Source: Janibacter melonis (GTDB lineage: Bacteria > Actinomycetota > Actinomycetes > Actinomycetales > Dermatophilaceae). Taken from it: a DNA stretch of 64,000 nt. The translations under genes were made by a program, and so were the position numbers. This document shows, in pieces, positions 47,558 through 57,149 of this stretch. The first letter of the stretch is position 1; the number at the start of each line of letters is the position of its first letter. The notes beneath the pieces are model-generated. The model saw nothing but the letters and a program-made list of their open reading frames with translations. It made no database searches and had not been told where the DNA came from. The stretch lies in assembly GCF_020567375.1 (NCBI RefSeq), contig NZ_JAJBZM010000003.1, forward strand, positions 511,333 to 575,332, written 5' to 3'.

Positions 47558-50470
47558 TTGCATCTGCACGACAGCCGGAGGCCCCTTCTGCTCCCCCTTC
47601 TCGCCGCGCACGTCGTCCTCGCCGTGCTGGCGCCCGTGCTCATCGGCCGGATGGGGAGTCGCGCGTTCTACGTGCTGGCCCTCGGACCGGCCGCCACGAC
47701 GGTGTGGGCCCTGGCCCAGACCGATGCCGCGATGCGCGGGGAGGTCACCCAGCAGCTGACGTGGGTCCCGGCCCTCGACATGAGCGTCACCCTCGTCATG
47801 GGGCCGCTCCAGTGGTTGATGACGCTCGTCGTCGCCGGGGTGGGGGCCCTGGTCCTCGCGTACTGCGCCGCCTACTTCGGCGAGGGGGAGGCCGGGCGCG
47901 GTCTGCTCGCCGGCACGCTCGTCGCCTTCGCCGGCGCGATGCTCGGTCTGGTGTGGGCCGACAACCTGCTCATCACCTACGTCTTCTGGGAGCTGACGAC
48001 GGTCTTCAGCTTCTTGCTCATCGGCTTCGACCCGGCCAAGCGCTCGGCGCGCGCCGCCGCGACGACCGCCCTCGTCGTCACGACCCTCGGCGGGCTCGCG
48101 ATGCTCGTCGGCATCCTCGTCCTCGGCGGCCTGGCGGGCACCTACTCGATCAGCGGGATCCTCGCCTCGCCGCCGGCCAGCTCCGGCGCGCTGTCCGCGG
48201 CGGTCGTGCTGCTCCTCCTCGGCGCCCTGAGCAAGTCGGCGCTCTTCCCCTTCCACTTCTGGCTGCCCGGGGCGATGGCCGCGCCGACCCCGGTGAGCGC
48301 CTACCTCCACGCCGCCGCGATGGTCAAGGCCGGCGTCTTCCTCGTCGCGCTGCTCGTCCCCGCCTTCGCCGACGTCCCGGGCTGGCGCGAGCTGCTCCTG
48401 CCCCTGGGCGCCCTGACGATGCTCATCGGCGGGTGGCGCTCCCTTCGCCAGTACGACATCAAGCTGCTCCTCGCCTACGGCACGGTCTCCCAGCTCGGCT
48501 TCCTGCTCACCGTCCTCGGGGTCGGCTCGCAGATGACCGCCTTCGCCGGCATGGCGATGGTGCTCGCGCACGCGCTCTTCAAGGCCACGCTCTTCCTCGT
48601 CGTCGGCATCATCGACAAGCACGCCGGCACTCGCGACATCCGCAAGCTGCACGGGCTGCGGCACCGCATGCCGCTCGTCTTCGCCTTCGCGGTGCTCGCG
48701 AGCATGTCGATGGCCGGGCTGCCCCCGCTCATCGGCTTCATCGGCAAGGAGAGCATCTGGGCGGCGCTGCTCGCCGTCGCGACCGAAGGGGACGGGACCC
48801 CCCTTCGCGGGTGGGCCGGGTGGGCCGTCGTCGTCGCCCTCGTCCTTGGCACGGTGCTCACCGTCGCGTACACCCTGCGCTTCCTGCACGGCGCCTTCTG
48901 GGGCCGTGGCCCGGCCGACGAGGACACGCCGTGCACCCACGTCTCGCCGCGCTACTGGGCCGTCCCGGGCGTCCTCGCCCTGCTCAGCCTCGGTCTCGGC
49001 TTCAGCGGCGCCGTGCTCAGCGAGCACATCTGGCCCTACGCCGAGCAGCTCGAGCCGGCCCTGCACCCCGAGGAGCTGGCCCTGTGGCACGGCGTCGGGG
49101 GACCGCTCCTGCTGTCGGTCCTCGCGACCCTCGGGGGCGTCCTGCTCTTCCTCGGGCGCAAGACCTTCGGCCAGCTGCAAGGCGCGCTGTCCTTCGGCTG
49201 GAGCGCCGAGCGCGCGTACGGCTGGTCGATCCGCGGTCTCGAGCGGGCCGCGGTCGAGACGACCGGTCTGGCCCAGCGGGGCTCGGTGGCGATCTACCTC
49301 GCCGTCGCCCTCGTCGTCGTCGTCGCGGTGCCCGGCACCGTCGTGTGGACCGTCGAGCAGGGCGGCGGGGTCATCGCCTACGACACCCCGGCGCAGCTGC
49401 TCGTCGCCCTCGTCATCGTCCTCGCGGCGCTCGTGACGACCCGCTCTCGTCGTCGTCTGCGCGCCGTCATCCTCGTGAGCGTCACCGGGTACGGCTGCGC
49501 CCTGCTCTTCCTCCTGCACGGCGCGGTCGACCTCGCCCTGACCCAGGTGCTCGTCGAGACGATCAGCCTCGTCGTCTTCGTCCTCGTCCTGCGCCGTCTG
49601 CCGCAGCACTTCACCGACCGCCCGCTGACGCGCACGCGCTACTGGCGGATGGCGCTGGCCACCGCGGTCGCCGTCGTCGTCGGCGCGATCCTCACCGCCG
49701 CGACGATGTACCGCACCCAGGCCCCGCTCACCCCCGAGCTCGTCGCGGGCGCCATCGACTTCGGCGCGGGCTACAACGTCGTCAACGTCACCCTCGTCGA
49801 CGTGCGCGCGTGGGACACCTTCGGCGAGATCTCGGTGCTCCTCGTCGCCGCTACCGGCGTCGCCTCGCTGCTCTTCATCGACACCCGCAGCGCGGGCATC
49901 CGACGGGTCGCCGACATCCCCTACCCGAAGGGGGTGAAGAAGCTGCCGAGCCAGCCCGGCCGCCGCGCGTGGCTGCCGGCCCCGCGCACCCTCGCGCCGG
50001 AGAACCGCTCGATCCTCTTCGAGGTCGTCACCCGGCTGATCTTCCACCCGATGCTCCTCATCGGGGTCTACCTGCTCTTCGCCGGGCACAACAACCCCGG
50101 CGGCGGCTTCGCCGGGGGCATCGTCGTCGGGCTCGCGCTCGTCGTGCGCTACCTCGCCGGCGGCCGCTACGAGCTCGACGAGGCGATGCCGGTCGACGCC
50201 GGTGTCGTCCTCGGTGCCGGGCTCTTCGTCGCCGCGATCTCGGCGCTGTCGCCGCTCGCCTTCGGCGGCCAGGTGCTCCAGTCCTTCGTGCTCGAGACCG
50301 ACGTCCCGCTGCTCGGCCACGTCAAGCTCGTCAGCTCGCTCTTCTTCGACATCGGGGTCTTCCTCGTCATCATCGGGCTCGTGCTCGACCTGCTGCGCTC
50401 GCTCGGCTCCGGCATCGACCGGCACATCCGACGAGAGCAGCGCCAACGAGAGGAGGAGGCCGCAGCATGA
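47558..50470 (+). CDS. mrpA: Mrp Na+/H+ antiporter subunit A fused to subunit B
   Basis: 970 residues. N-terminal ~750 residues form the NuoL-like MrpA core (conserved FHFWLPGAMAAPTPVSAYLH and AMVKAG). The C-terminal ~200 residues have the MrpB layout (HPMLLIGVYLLFAGHNNPGG ... VKLVSSLFFDIGVFLV). The A-B fusion is frequent in Actinobacteria. TTG 47558 is the only near start in frame; the true start is uncertain. First of a tightly overlapped A/B-C-D-E-F-G operon that exports Na+ using the proton gradient. Confidence 0.93.
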   Translation: MHLHDSRRPLLLPLLAAHVVLAVLAPVLIGRMGSRAFYVLALGPAATTVWALAQTDAAMRGEVTQQLTWVPALDMSVTLVMGPLQWLMTLVVAGVGALVLAYCAAYFGEGEAGRGLLAGTLVAFAGAMLGLVWADNLLITYVFWELTTVFSFLLIGFDPAKRSARAAATTALVVTTLGGLAMLVGILVLGGLAGTYSISGILASPPASSGALSAAVVLLLLGALSKSALFPFHFWLPGAMAAPTPVSAYLHAAAMVKAGVFLVALLVPAFADVPGWRELLLPLGALTMLIGGWRSLRQYDIKLLLAYGTVSQLGFLLTVLGVGSQMTAFAGMAMVLAHALFKATLFLVVGIIDKHAGTRDIRKLHGLRHRMPLVFAFAVLASMSMAGLPPLIGFIGKESIWAALLAVATEGDGTPLRGWAGWAVVVALVLGTVLTVAYTLRFLHGAFWGRGPADEDTPCTHVSPRYWAVPGVLALLSLGLGFSGAVLSEHIWPYAEQLEPALHPEELALWHGVGGPLLLSVLATLGGVLLFLGRKTFGQLQGALSFGWSAERAYGWSIRGLERAAVETTGLAQRGSVAIYLAVALVVVVAVPGTVVWTVEQGGGVIAYDTPAQLLVALVIVLAALVTTRSRRRLRAVILVSVTGYGCALLFLLHGAVDLALTQVLVETISLVVFVLVLRRLPQHFTDRPLTRTRYWRMALATAVAVVVGAILTAATMYRTQAPLTPELVAGAIDFGAGYNVVNVTLVDVRAWDTFGEISVLLVAATGVASLLFIDTRSAGIRRVADIPYPKGVKKLPSQPGRRAWLPAPRTLAPENRSILFEVVTRLIFHPMLLIGVYLLFAGHNNPGGGFAGGIVVGLALVVRYLAGGRYELDEAMPVDAGVVLGAGLFVAAISALSPLAFGGQVLQSFVLETDVPLLGHVKLVSSLFFDIGVFLVIIGLVLDLLRSLGSGIDRHIRREQRQREEEAAA

Positions 50471-50970
50471 CCGTCAACCTCACGCTCGTCCTCGCGACGA
50501 TGATCCTCGTCGGCTGCGGCGTCTACCTCATGCTCGAGCGCTCGCTGACCCGGGTGCTCGTCGGGCTCGTCATGCTGAGCAACGGCGTCAACCTCGGCTT
50601 CCTCGTCGTCAGCGGGCCGAGCGGACGCCCCCCGCTCGTCGACCGCTACGACGTCTCCGAGATCTCCGACCCGCTGCCCCAGGCCTTCGTGCTCACCGCG
50701 ATCGTCATCACCCTGGGCACGACCGCCTTCCTGCTCGCCATGGCCTACCGCAGCTGGCAGCTGAGCGGCAACGACGACGTCAAGGACGACGTCGAGGACG
50801 CCGCGATCCGCCGCCTCGCCCACGAGGACCAGATGTCCGACGGCTACGACCTCGCCGCCGGCGAGACGACCGACGACGCCCTCGAGGTCTTCGACGAGGA
50901 GGGCGACGAGCCCGAGGGGCCCGACCACGACGGGGCCGGTCCGCGTGCGACCGCCCAGGAGACCCGATGA
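50467..50970 (+). CDS. mrpC: Mrp antiporter subunit C
   Basis: 167 residues: three NuoK-like helices (NLTLVLATMILVGCGVYLML, VGLVMLSNGVNLGFLVVSG, QAFVLTAIVITLGTTAFLL) then an acidic cytoplasmic tail of about 60 residues not found in Bacillus MrpC. ATG 50467 overlaps mrpA; stop overlaps mrpD. Confidence 0.93.
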   Translation: MTVNLTLVLATMILVGCGVYLMLERSLTRVLVGLVMLSNGVNLGFLVVSGPSGRPPLVDRYDVSEISDPLPQAFVLTAIVITLGTTAFLLAMAYRSWQLSGNDDVKDDVEDAAIRRLAHEDQMSDGYDLAAGETTDDALEVFDEEGDEPEGPDHDGAGPRATAQETR

Positions 50971-52706
50971 ATTCCCTGATCCCCGTCCCCGTCCTGCTGC
51001 CGCTGCTCGGAGCGGGCCTCACGCTCGTGCTCGTGCACCGGCCGCGGGCCCAGCGCGCGGTCTCGGTCGCGGTGCTCGTGGCCGTCGTGGCCCTCGCGGC
51101 CTACCTGCTGTGGGCCGTCGACGAGCACGGCACGATGGCCGTCTGGGTCGGCGGCTGGGAGGCGCCGCTCGGCATCTCGCTCGTCGCCGACCGGCTCTCG
51201 ACGCTCATGCTCCTCGTGAGCAGCTCGGTCGCGCTCGCCGTCCTCGTGTACTCGATCGGCCAGGGCATGATCGACGACGACGAGAGCGCGCCGGTCTCGA
51301 TCTACCACCCGACCTTCCTCGTGCTCGTCGCCGGGGTGAGCAACGCCTTCCTCGCCGGCGACCTCTTCAACATCTTCGTCAGCTTCGAGATGCTGCTCTT
51401 CGCCTCGTACGTGCTGCTCACCCTCGGCGGCACCGAGAGCCGGATCCGCGCCGGGACGATCTACGTCGTCGTCAACATGCTCAGCTCGATGCTCTTCCTC
51501 ATCTCCATCGCCGCGGTCTACGGGGCGACCGGGTCGGTCAACCTCGCCCGGCTGCACGAGAGCCTCGCCCAGCTGCCCGACCCCGTCGCGCTCACCCTGC
51601 AGCTGCTTCTCCTCACGACCTTCGGGGTCAAGGCGGCGATGTTCCCGCTCGGCTTCTGGCTGCCGGACAGCTACCCGACGGCCCCCGCACCGGTCACCGC
51701 GGTCTTCGCCGGCCTGCTGACGAAGGTCGGTGTCTACGCGATCCTGCGCACGCAGACGCTGCTCTTCCCCGACCGCCCGCTCACCGACCTGCTCCTCGTC
51801 GTCGCGGTGCTGACGATGGTCGTCGGCATCCTCGGCGCGGTCGCGCAGAGCGACCTCAAGCGACTGCTGTCCTTCACCCTCGTCAGCCACATCGGCTACA
51901 TGATCTTCGGCATCGCGCTGGCGACGAAGGGGGGAGTGTCGGGCGCCGTCTTCTACGTCGCGCACCACATCACCATCCAGACCGCGCTCTTCCTCGTGCT
52001 CGGCCTGCTCGAGCGCCGGGCGGGCTCGACCTCGCTCGTGCGCCTCGGCGGTCTCGCCCGGATCGCCCCGCTCATCGCGGTGCTCTTCTTCGTGCCGGCG
52101 ATGAACCTCGCGGGGATCCCGCCGCTGTCGGGCTTCATCGGCAAGATCGGGCTGATGAGCGCCGGCGTCGAGACGGGCACCCCGCTCGCCTACGTCCTCG
52201 TCGCGGCGAGCGCCGTCACCTCGCTGCTCACCCTCTACGCCATCGCCAAGGCGTGGAGCCTGGCCTTCTGGCGCACCCCGGCCCAGGCGCACGAGCTCGC
52301 GGTCGCCATCGTCGCGCACGAGCAGACCACCGACGACGCGGTCGAGACGACCTCGGTCGCGGTCGGCAGCAGCGGGCGCTGGCAGTCCGACGCCCTCGTC
52401 GAGGCGGAGTCCTTCACCCTGCAGCGCGAGGAGGCCGACGACGAGCGCCGCCGCAAGGACTCGGAGGCGGGGCCCGAGGCCTTCGACACCGAGGACGACG
52501 AGACGCTCTACGAGCGCGAGCTGCGCGGCGCGAGCCACCAGCTCCCGCGCTCGATGGTCGGGGCGACGGTCGCGCTCGTCGCCGCGAGCGTCATGCTCAG
52601 CGTCATCGGCGGGCCGTTGTACGGGCTCGCCGACCGGGCCTCGGCCGACCTGCTCGACCCGCAGGACTACGTCCAGGCGGTCCTGCCGACGGTGGAGTCG
52701 CGATGA
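50967..52706 (+). CDS. mrpD: Mrp antiporter subunit D with hydrophilic insert
   Basis: 579 residues, NuoM/N-like with about 14 helices (AGDLFNIFVSFEMLLFASYV, FPLGFWLPDSYPTAPAPVTA). A charged loop of about 85 residues (about 440-525, EREEADDERRRKD type) sits before the last helix; standard MrpD is ~490 residues. Coupled by ATGA to its neighbours. Confidence 0.93.
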   Translation: MNSLIPVPVLLPLLGAGLTLVLVHRPRAQRAVSVAVLVAVVALAAYLLWAVDEHGTMAVWVGGWEAPLGISLVADRLSTLMLLVSSSVALAVLVYSIGQGMIDDDESAPVSIYHPTFLVLVAGVSNAFLAGDLFNIFVSFEMLLFASYVLLTLGGTESRIRAGTIYVVVNMLSSMLFLISIAAVYGATGSVNLARLHESLAQLPDPVALTLQLLLLTTFGVKAAMFPLGFWLPDSYPTAPAPVTAVFAGLLTKVGVYAILRTQTLLFPDRPLTDLLLVVAVLTMVVGILGAVAQSDLKRLLSFTLVSHIGYMIFGIALATKGGVSGAVFYVAHHITIQTALFLVLGLLERRAGSTSLVRLGGLARIAPLIAVLFFVPAMNLAGIPPLSGFIGKIGLMSAGVETGTPLAYVLVAASAVTSLLTLYAIAKAWSLAFWRTPAQAHELAVAIVAHEQTTDDAVETTSVAVGSSGRWQSDALVEAESFTLQREEADDERRRKDSEAGPEAFDTEDDETLYERELRGASHQLPRSMVGATVALVAASVMLSVIGGPLYGLADRASADLLDPQDYVQAVLPTVESR

Positions 52707-53269
52707 GCACCCGAGACCACGGCGCGGTGGCCACCTCTGCGAAGACGCCCTCGCGGCGCACGCGCGTCAACCCCTTCCTCCTTGTCGTCCTCACGGCGCT
52801 GTGGGTGGCGCTGTGGGGCGAGCTCAACGTCTACAACGTCGTCGCCGGGCTGCTCGTCGCCGTCGGCGTGCAGGTGCTCCTGCCGCTGCCGCCGCTGCGC
52901 ATCGACGGACGCGTGCACCCGGTGGCCCTGACGACCTTCCTCGTCGGCTTCGTCTGGCAGACGCTCGTCGCGAGCGTCGTCGTCGCGCGGCACGTGCTCA
53001 GCCTGCGCACGACGCCGCGCAACGCCGTCATGGAGGTCGACCTGCGCAGCGAGTCCGACTTCATCCTCACGCTCGTCGCGATCGTCACCTCGCTCATCCC
53101 CGGCTCGGTCGTCGTCGAGGCGCGGCGCTCGACGCACAGCCTCTTCATCCACGCCCTCGGCGTCGACGACGACGAGGCGGTCGAGCGCGAGCGCGAGCGC
53201 GTGCTGCGCACCGAGGAGCAGCTCATCCGGGCCTTCGGCCAGACCATCACCCCGCGGGAGCCCTCATGA
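52703..53269 (+). CDS. mrpE: Mrp antiporter subunit E
   Basis: 188 residues: membrane segments at about 25-42 and 46-62, then conserved VDLRSESDFILTLVAIVTSL and IPGSVVVEARRSTHSLFIHA. Needed for assembly/activity of Mrp. ATG 52703 overlaps mrpD. Confidence 0.9.
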   Translation: MSTRDHGAVATSAKTPSRRTRVNPFLLVVLTALWVALWGELNVYNVVAGLLVAVGVQVLLPLPPLRIDGRVHPVALTTFLVGFVWQTLVASVVVARHVLSLRTTPRNAVMEVDLRSESDFILTLVAIVTSLIPGSVVVEARRSTHSLFIHALGVDDDEAVERERERVLRTEEQLIRAFGQTITPREPS

Positions 53270-53631
53270 GCACCGTCGTCGTCGGCATCTGCGTCGCCAT
53301 GCTCGGCGTCGGGCTGCTGCTCCTGCTGGCCCGGATGACCATCGGCCCGACGGTCCTCGACCGGACCGTGAGCTTCGACGTCATGGTCGCCTTCGCGATC
53401 ATCGGCATCTGCCTGCACGCCGCGGTCGTGCGCTCGACCGACAGCCTCGTGCTGCTCGTCGTGCTCACCCTCGTCGGCTTCATCGGCTCGGTGAGCGTCG
53501 CCCGCTTCATCGACCCGACGAGCGTGGACGACGACGGCGAGGAGCAGCCGGCCGGCGACGGCCGGGACGCGGAGGGCGAGGCTCTCGACGACTCGCCCGT
53601 GGAGGGCGTGGCCCGAGGGGAGATGCGATGA
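53266..53631 (+). CDS. mrpF: Mrp antiporter subunit F
   Basis: 121 residues: three helices with ARMTIGPTVLDRTVSFDVMV (conserved GP...DR motif) and an acidic tail of about 35 residues. Overlaps both mrpE and mrpG by ATGA. Confidence 0.92.
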   Translation: MSTVVVGICVAMLGVGLLLLLARMTIGPTVLDRTVSFDVMVAFAIIGICLHAAVVRSTDSLVLLVVLTLVGFIGSVSVARFIDPTSVDDDGEEQPAGDGRDAEGEALDDSPVEGVARGEMR

Positions 53632-53987
53632 CCCAGGTCCTCGACGTCCTCGCCTCGGTGTGCTTCGTCCTCGCGTGCTTCTTCGCCCTCGTCTCCGCGA
53701 TCGGCATGTTCCGCTTCCCCGACCTGCTGAGCCGGATGCACGCGGGCACCAAGCCGCAGGTCGTCGGCCTCGGTCTCGCGCTGCTCGGGCTCGCGCTGTC
53801 GTTGCGCAGCATCCCCGTCGCGGTCCTGCTCGTCTTCGTCGCGATCTTCCAGGGCGTCACGGCGCCCATCGCCTCGCACATGGTCGGGCGGGCGTCCTTC
53901 CGTGCCCGTCAGGTGCGCTCCGACCTCCTCGTCGTCGACGACCTCACGGAGACGCTCCAGGGCGAGGAGCCCCGCGGCGCCCCGTGA
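53628..53987 (+). CDS. mrpG: Mrp antiporter subunit G
   Basis: 119 residues: three helices with the MrpG signature GMFRFPDLLSRMHAGTKPQV. Last gene of the operon; ends 6 bp before the convergent saccharopine dehydrogenase-like gene, with no obvious hairpin between. Confidence 0.93.
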   Translation: MTQVLDVLASVCFVLACFFALVSAIGMFRFPDLLSRMHAGTKPQVVGLGLALLGLALSLRSIPVAVLLVFVAIFQGVTAPIASHMVGRASFRARQVRSDLLVVDDLTETLQGEEPRGAP

Positions 53988-53993
53988 GCCCGC

Positions 53994-55037
53994 TCAGGCG
54001 CGTGCGCCCATGGCCTCGTCGAAGGAGCGCTGCGCCGCCGTCCACGCCGGGCTGCCGCCGGGCAGCTGCAGCAGGGTCGGCAGGAGGTCGGCCGAGAAGG
54101 TCGTGCTCGCCTCGCGGGGCAGCAGCGAGGGCAGGTTGTCGATCGCGATGACGTCGACGGCCGGTCCGGCGCCGTCGTCGCGGACCCGTCGCACGGGCTG
54201 CTCCCACGTCGTCTCCTGCGTGACGACGGGCACGAGGTTGAGCTCGCTGGTGAAGTCGGCGGTGACGTCGGCGACCGTGCGCAGGCGTCGTGCCGGGTCG
54301 TCGAGGTCTGCGTCGGTGACGAAGGGGGGAGCCGGCGCCGTGACCATGACGCAGTTGACGAGCACGTCGTGGGCGAGGAGGGCCTCGTGGTCGAGGACGG
54401 CCGTCTCCGCGAGATCCCAGGCGGTGGCCTGCGAGCCGGCGACGGCGATCGCGTCGCGCGCGCCGGTGCCGCTGCGCCCGAGCGCCCCGGTCACGAGGTA
54501 GCGCTCGTCCTGCCCGGTGCTCGCGCGCAGGCGCGCGTCGAGCTCTTCGCGCTCCATCGGGTGCAGCGGTGTCTCGAGCGCACCTCGGGTGCTCAGCGCC
54601 GCGAGGGCCGCTCCGACGTAGCCGGCCCAGTAGCCGAAGGCGACGACCCGCCGGCCCTCGACCGTGAGGTACTCGATGTCGAGCAGGCGGCCGCCGCCGC
54701 GACGGAAGCGGGCGAGCAGCTCCTGGGCCCCGGTCTGGCCCTTGTAGGCGTGGCCGAAGAAGACGTGGGTGTGGCGCAGCTCGGCGGGCTCGTCGGGCAG
54801 CTCCTTGAGCCCGAGGACGACGGCGTCGGCGGGCGCGTCCACCCACGACAGCGCGTCGGCGAGCGTCGCGCCCGCGTCGGCGTACTCGTCGTCGGCGAAG
54901 ACCCGCTGCGGGGAGCGCTCGACGGTCAGGGCGTGCCCGGCGGCGACGACGCGAGCCGCGTCGGCCGGGGTGAGGGGGGCACGTCGTTCCGTGCTCCGGG
55001 TCTCGTGCCGCATCCACAGGTGCATCGCGTCAGTCAC
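53994..55037 (-). CDS. Saccharopine dehydrogenase (lysine-forming)-like protein
   Basis: 347 residues: RHETRSTERRAPLTPADAAR, HTHVFFGHAYKGQTGAQELL, FGYWAGYVGAALAAL and the C-terminal DNLPSLLPREASTTFSADLL match the AlaDh/PNT-type saccharopine dehydrogenase (NAD+, L-lysine-forming) family. In bacteria the role is usually lysine breakdown or unknown. GTG 55037 (VTDAMHLWMRHE), alternative ATG 55025. Confidence 0.85.
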   Translation of the reverse strand: MTDAMHLWMRHETRSTERRAPLTPADAARVVAAGHALTVERSPQRVFADDEYADAGATLADALSWVDAPADAVVLGLKELPDEPAELRHTHVFFGHAYKGQTGAQELLARFRRGGGRLLDIEYLTVEGRRVVAFGYWAGYVGAALAALSTRGALETPLHPMEREELDARLRASTGQDERYLVTGALGRSGTGARDAIAVAGSQATAWDLAETAVLDHEALLAHDVLVNCVMVTAPAPPFVTDADLDDPARRLRTVADVTADFTSELNLVPVVTQETTWEQPVRRVRDDGAGPAVDVIAIDNLPSLLPREASTTFSADLLPTLLQLPGGSPAWTAAQRSFDEAMGARA

Positions 55038-55107
55038 GCGCCCATGCTGCCCCACCCGGACGCCGCCCGGGCCGGAGGCCTGCAGGCCGTCGTGAGAACC
55101 TGTGCCC

Positions 55108-55896
55108 ATGACGCAGAGCCCCGAGCGCGCCGGCTGGTACGACGACCCGGAGGACCCGGAGCAGCTGCGCTACTTCGACGGCATCGTGTGGTCGCAGCGG
55201 GTCGTGTCCAAGCGCGCCCCGGTCCGGCAGCCCGAGCCCACCCCTTCGCCCGTCCCGGGTCACGTCGACCAGACCCCGGTCGGCTTCCCGCGCCAGCCGG
55301 CGCCGCAGGCCTCGTGGCAGGACGGCCCCCGCACCGCGCCCGGCGCGGGCGGGGTGGCCGCCGACGGCCGCCCGCTCGCGGGCTTCGGGCTGCGCCTGGC
55401 CTCGGGGCTCATCGACCTGCTCGTCGTGTGGGCGATCGGCGTCGTCACCGCGGGCTGGGCCTGCTGGCTGTGGATGGCCGACTACGTCGCCTTCGCCGTC
55501 GACAACGTCGGTGACCCCGACGCGGTGCAGCGCCTCGACCCCGACGACCTCGTCGCGTTCTTCGACTGGCGCTGGTTCACCATCGCCATCGGGCTCATGG
55601 CGCTCACCGCCTGGCTCTACCACGTGCTCATGCTCACCCGGCGCGGCGGGACCGTCGGCAAGCTCGCGACGAGCACGACCGTGCGCGTCGTCGGCCAGCC
55701 GGTCGGCCCGCTCCCGGCGAGCGCGGCGATCCGCCGCACGAGCCTCGTCGTGCTGCTGTGGCTGCTGTGCAGCGTGCCGCTGATCTCCTGGTTCGCGGTG
55801 CCGGCGCTCGTCGTCGACCACGTGTGGGCCGCGCGCGACCCGCAGCGCCAGACCATCCACGACAAGCTCGCCGGGACCGAGGTCGTCCAGCGCTGA
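55108..55896 (+). CDS. DUF2510-RDD family membrane protein
   Basis: 262 residues. N-terminal DUF2510 (AGWYDDPEDPEQLRYFDGIV, residues 9-28), a Pro-rich linker, then an RDD domain with three to four helices (LASGLIDLLVVWAIGVVTAG; GTVGKLATSTTVRVVGQP). RDD proteins are mostly uncharacterised. ATG 55108. Confidence 0.88.
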   Translation: MTQSPERAGWYDDPEDPEQLRYFDGIVWSQRVVSKRAPVRQPEPTPSPVPGHVDQTPVGFPRQPAPQASWQDGPRTAPGAGGVAADGRPLAGFGLRLASGLIDLLVVWAIGVVTAGWACWLWMADYVAFAVDNVGDPDAVQRLDPDDLVAFFDWRWFTIAIGLMALTAWLYHVLMLTRRGGTVGKLATSTTVRVVGQPVGPLPASAAIRRTSLVVLLWLLCSVPLISWFAVPALVVDHVWAARDPQRQTIHDKLAGTEVVQR

Positions 55897-55949
55897 GCCG
55901 CGCCACCCCGCCGCCGCCCGGCGCACGGGGGCGGCGGGGGAGGGGTGGG

Positions 55950-57149
55950 TCAGCCGCGGATGGTCCCCGTGCACTCGCCGAGGCTGATCCGGCCGCCGGC
56001 ACCCGGGGCGCTCGCACGCAGGGTGACCGTGTCGCCGTCCTCGAGGAAGGTGCGGGTCGACCCGTTGTCGAGGGTGACCGGCTCGGTGCCGTTCCACGAC
56101 AGCTCGAGGAAGCTGCCGCGGGTGCCGGCCTCCGGGCCCGAGATGGTGCCCGACCCGAAGAGGTCACCGGCGCTCACCTTCGCGCCGTTGACGCTGAGGT
56201 GGGCGAGCATCTGCTCGGGCGCCCAGTACATCGTGCGGTACGGCGGGCGGGAGACGACGGTGCCGTTCCACTCCACCTCGTACTCGAGGTCGATGCCGCG
56301 GGCCGCGGCTCCGGTGAGGTAGGGCAGCGGCTGCGGGTCCTGCGCCGGCAGCGGCACGCGGGCCGGCTCAAGCGCGACCATCGGGGTGACCCAGGCCGAG
56401 ATCGTCGTCGCGAAGGACTTGCCGAGGAAGGGGCCGAGCGGCACGTACTCCCAGGCCTGGATGTCGCGGGCCGACCAGTCGTCGAGCAGCACGACGCCGA
56501 AGAGGTGCTCGGCGGCCTCGTCGACGCTCAGGCTCTGCCCGATCTGCGTGCTCCCGCCGACGACGAGACCGAGCTCGGCCTCGATGTCGAGCTTGATGCT
56601 CGGGCCGAAGGTCGGGGCGGCGTCGCCCGGGGCCTTGCGCTGGCCGTGGGGGCGACGCACGTCCGTGCCGGAGACGACGACGGTGCTCGAGCGGCCGTGG
56701 TAGCCGATCGGCAGGTGGCGCCAGTTCGGGGTGAGCGGCTCGGAGTCGGGGCGGAAGATCCGCCCGACGTTCGAGGCGTGGTGCTCGCTGGCGTAGAAGT
56801 CGACGTAGTCGGCGACGGCGAAGGGCAGGTGCAGGGTCACGTCGTCGAGGTCGTGCACGTGCTCGGCGAGCACCGGGGCGCGGTCCTCGTCGGCGACGAG
56901 CTCGGTGAGCCACGCACGGGTCGGCTCCCACTCCTGGGGCACCTCGAGCAGGGCCGTGAGGTCGCCACCCGAGTACGGCCGTGCGTCGCGGTGGCAGACC
57001 TGCGCGGCCGCGGCGACGTCGAGCACCTGCTCGCCGATGCGCACGCCGAGACGGGGTGCACCTGCTCCGACGGAGAAGGACCCGTAGGGCAGGTGGTGGG
57101 GGCCGAAGGGGTGGTCGGTGCCGACGGCGAGCCAGGGGTGGGTGGTCAT
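55950..57149 (-). CDS. fahA: Fumarylacetoacetase
   Basis: 399 residues: N-terminal SH3-like domain, then HASNVGRIFRPDSEPLTPNW, YHGRSSTVVVSGTDVRRP, LDIEAELGLVVGGST (metal Glu) and DDWSARDIQAWEYVPLGPFL. Cleaves fumarylacetoacetate to fumarate and acetoacetate, last step of tyrosine catabolism. ATG 57149 overlaps the stop of the upstream gene (ATGA). Confidence 0.96.
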   Translation of the reverse strand: MTTHPWLAVGTDHPFGPHHLPYGSFSVGAGAPRLGVRIGEQVLDVAAAAQVCHRDARPYSGGDLTALLEVPQEWEPTRAWLTELVADEDRAPVLAEHVHDLDDVTLHLPFAVADYVDFYASEHHASNVGRIFRPDSEPLTPNWRHLPIGYHGRSSTVVVSGTDVRRPHGQRKAPGDAAPTFGPSIKLDIEAELGLVVGGSTQIGQSLSVDEAAEHLFGVVLLDDWSARDIQAWEYVPLGPFLGKSFATTISAWVTPMVALEPARVPLPAQDPQPLPYLTGAAARGIDLEYEVEWNGTVVSRPPYRTMYWAPEQMLAHLSVNGAKVSAGDLFGSGTISGPEAGTRGSFLELSWNGTEPVTLDNGSTRTFLEDGDTVTLRASAPGAGGRISLGECTGTIRG

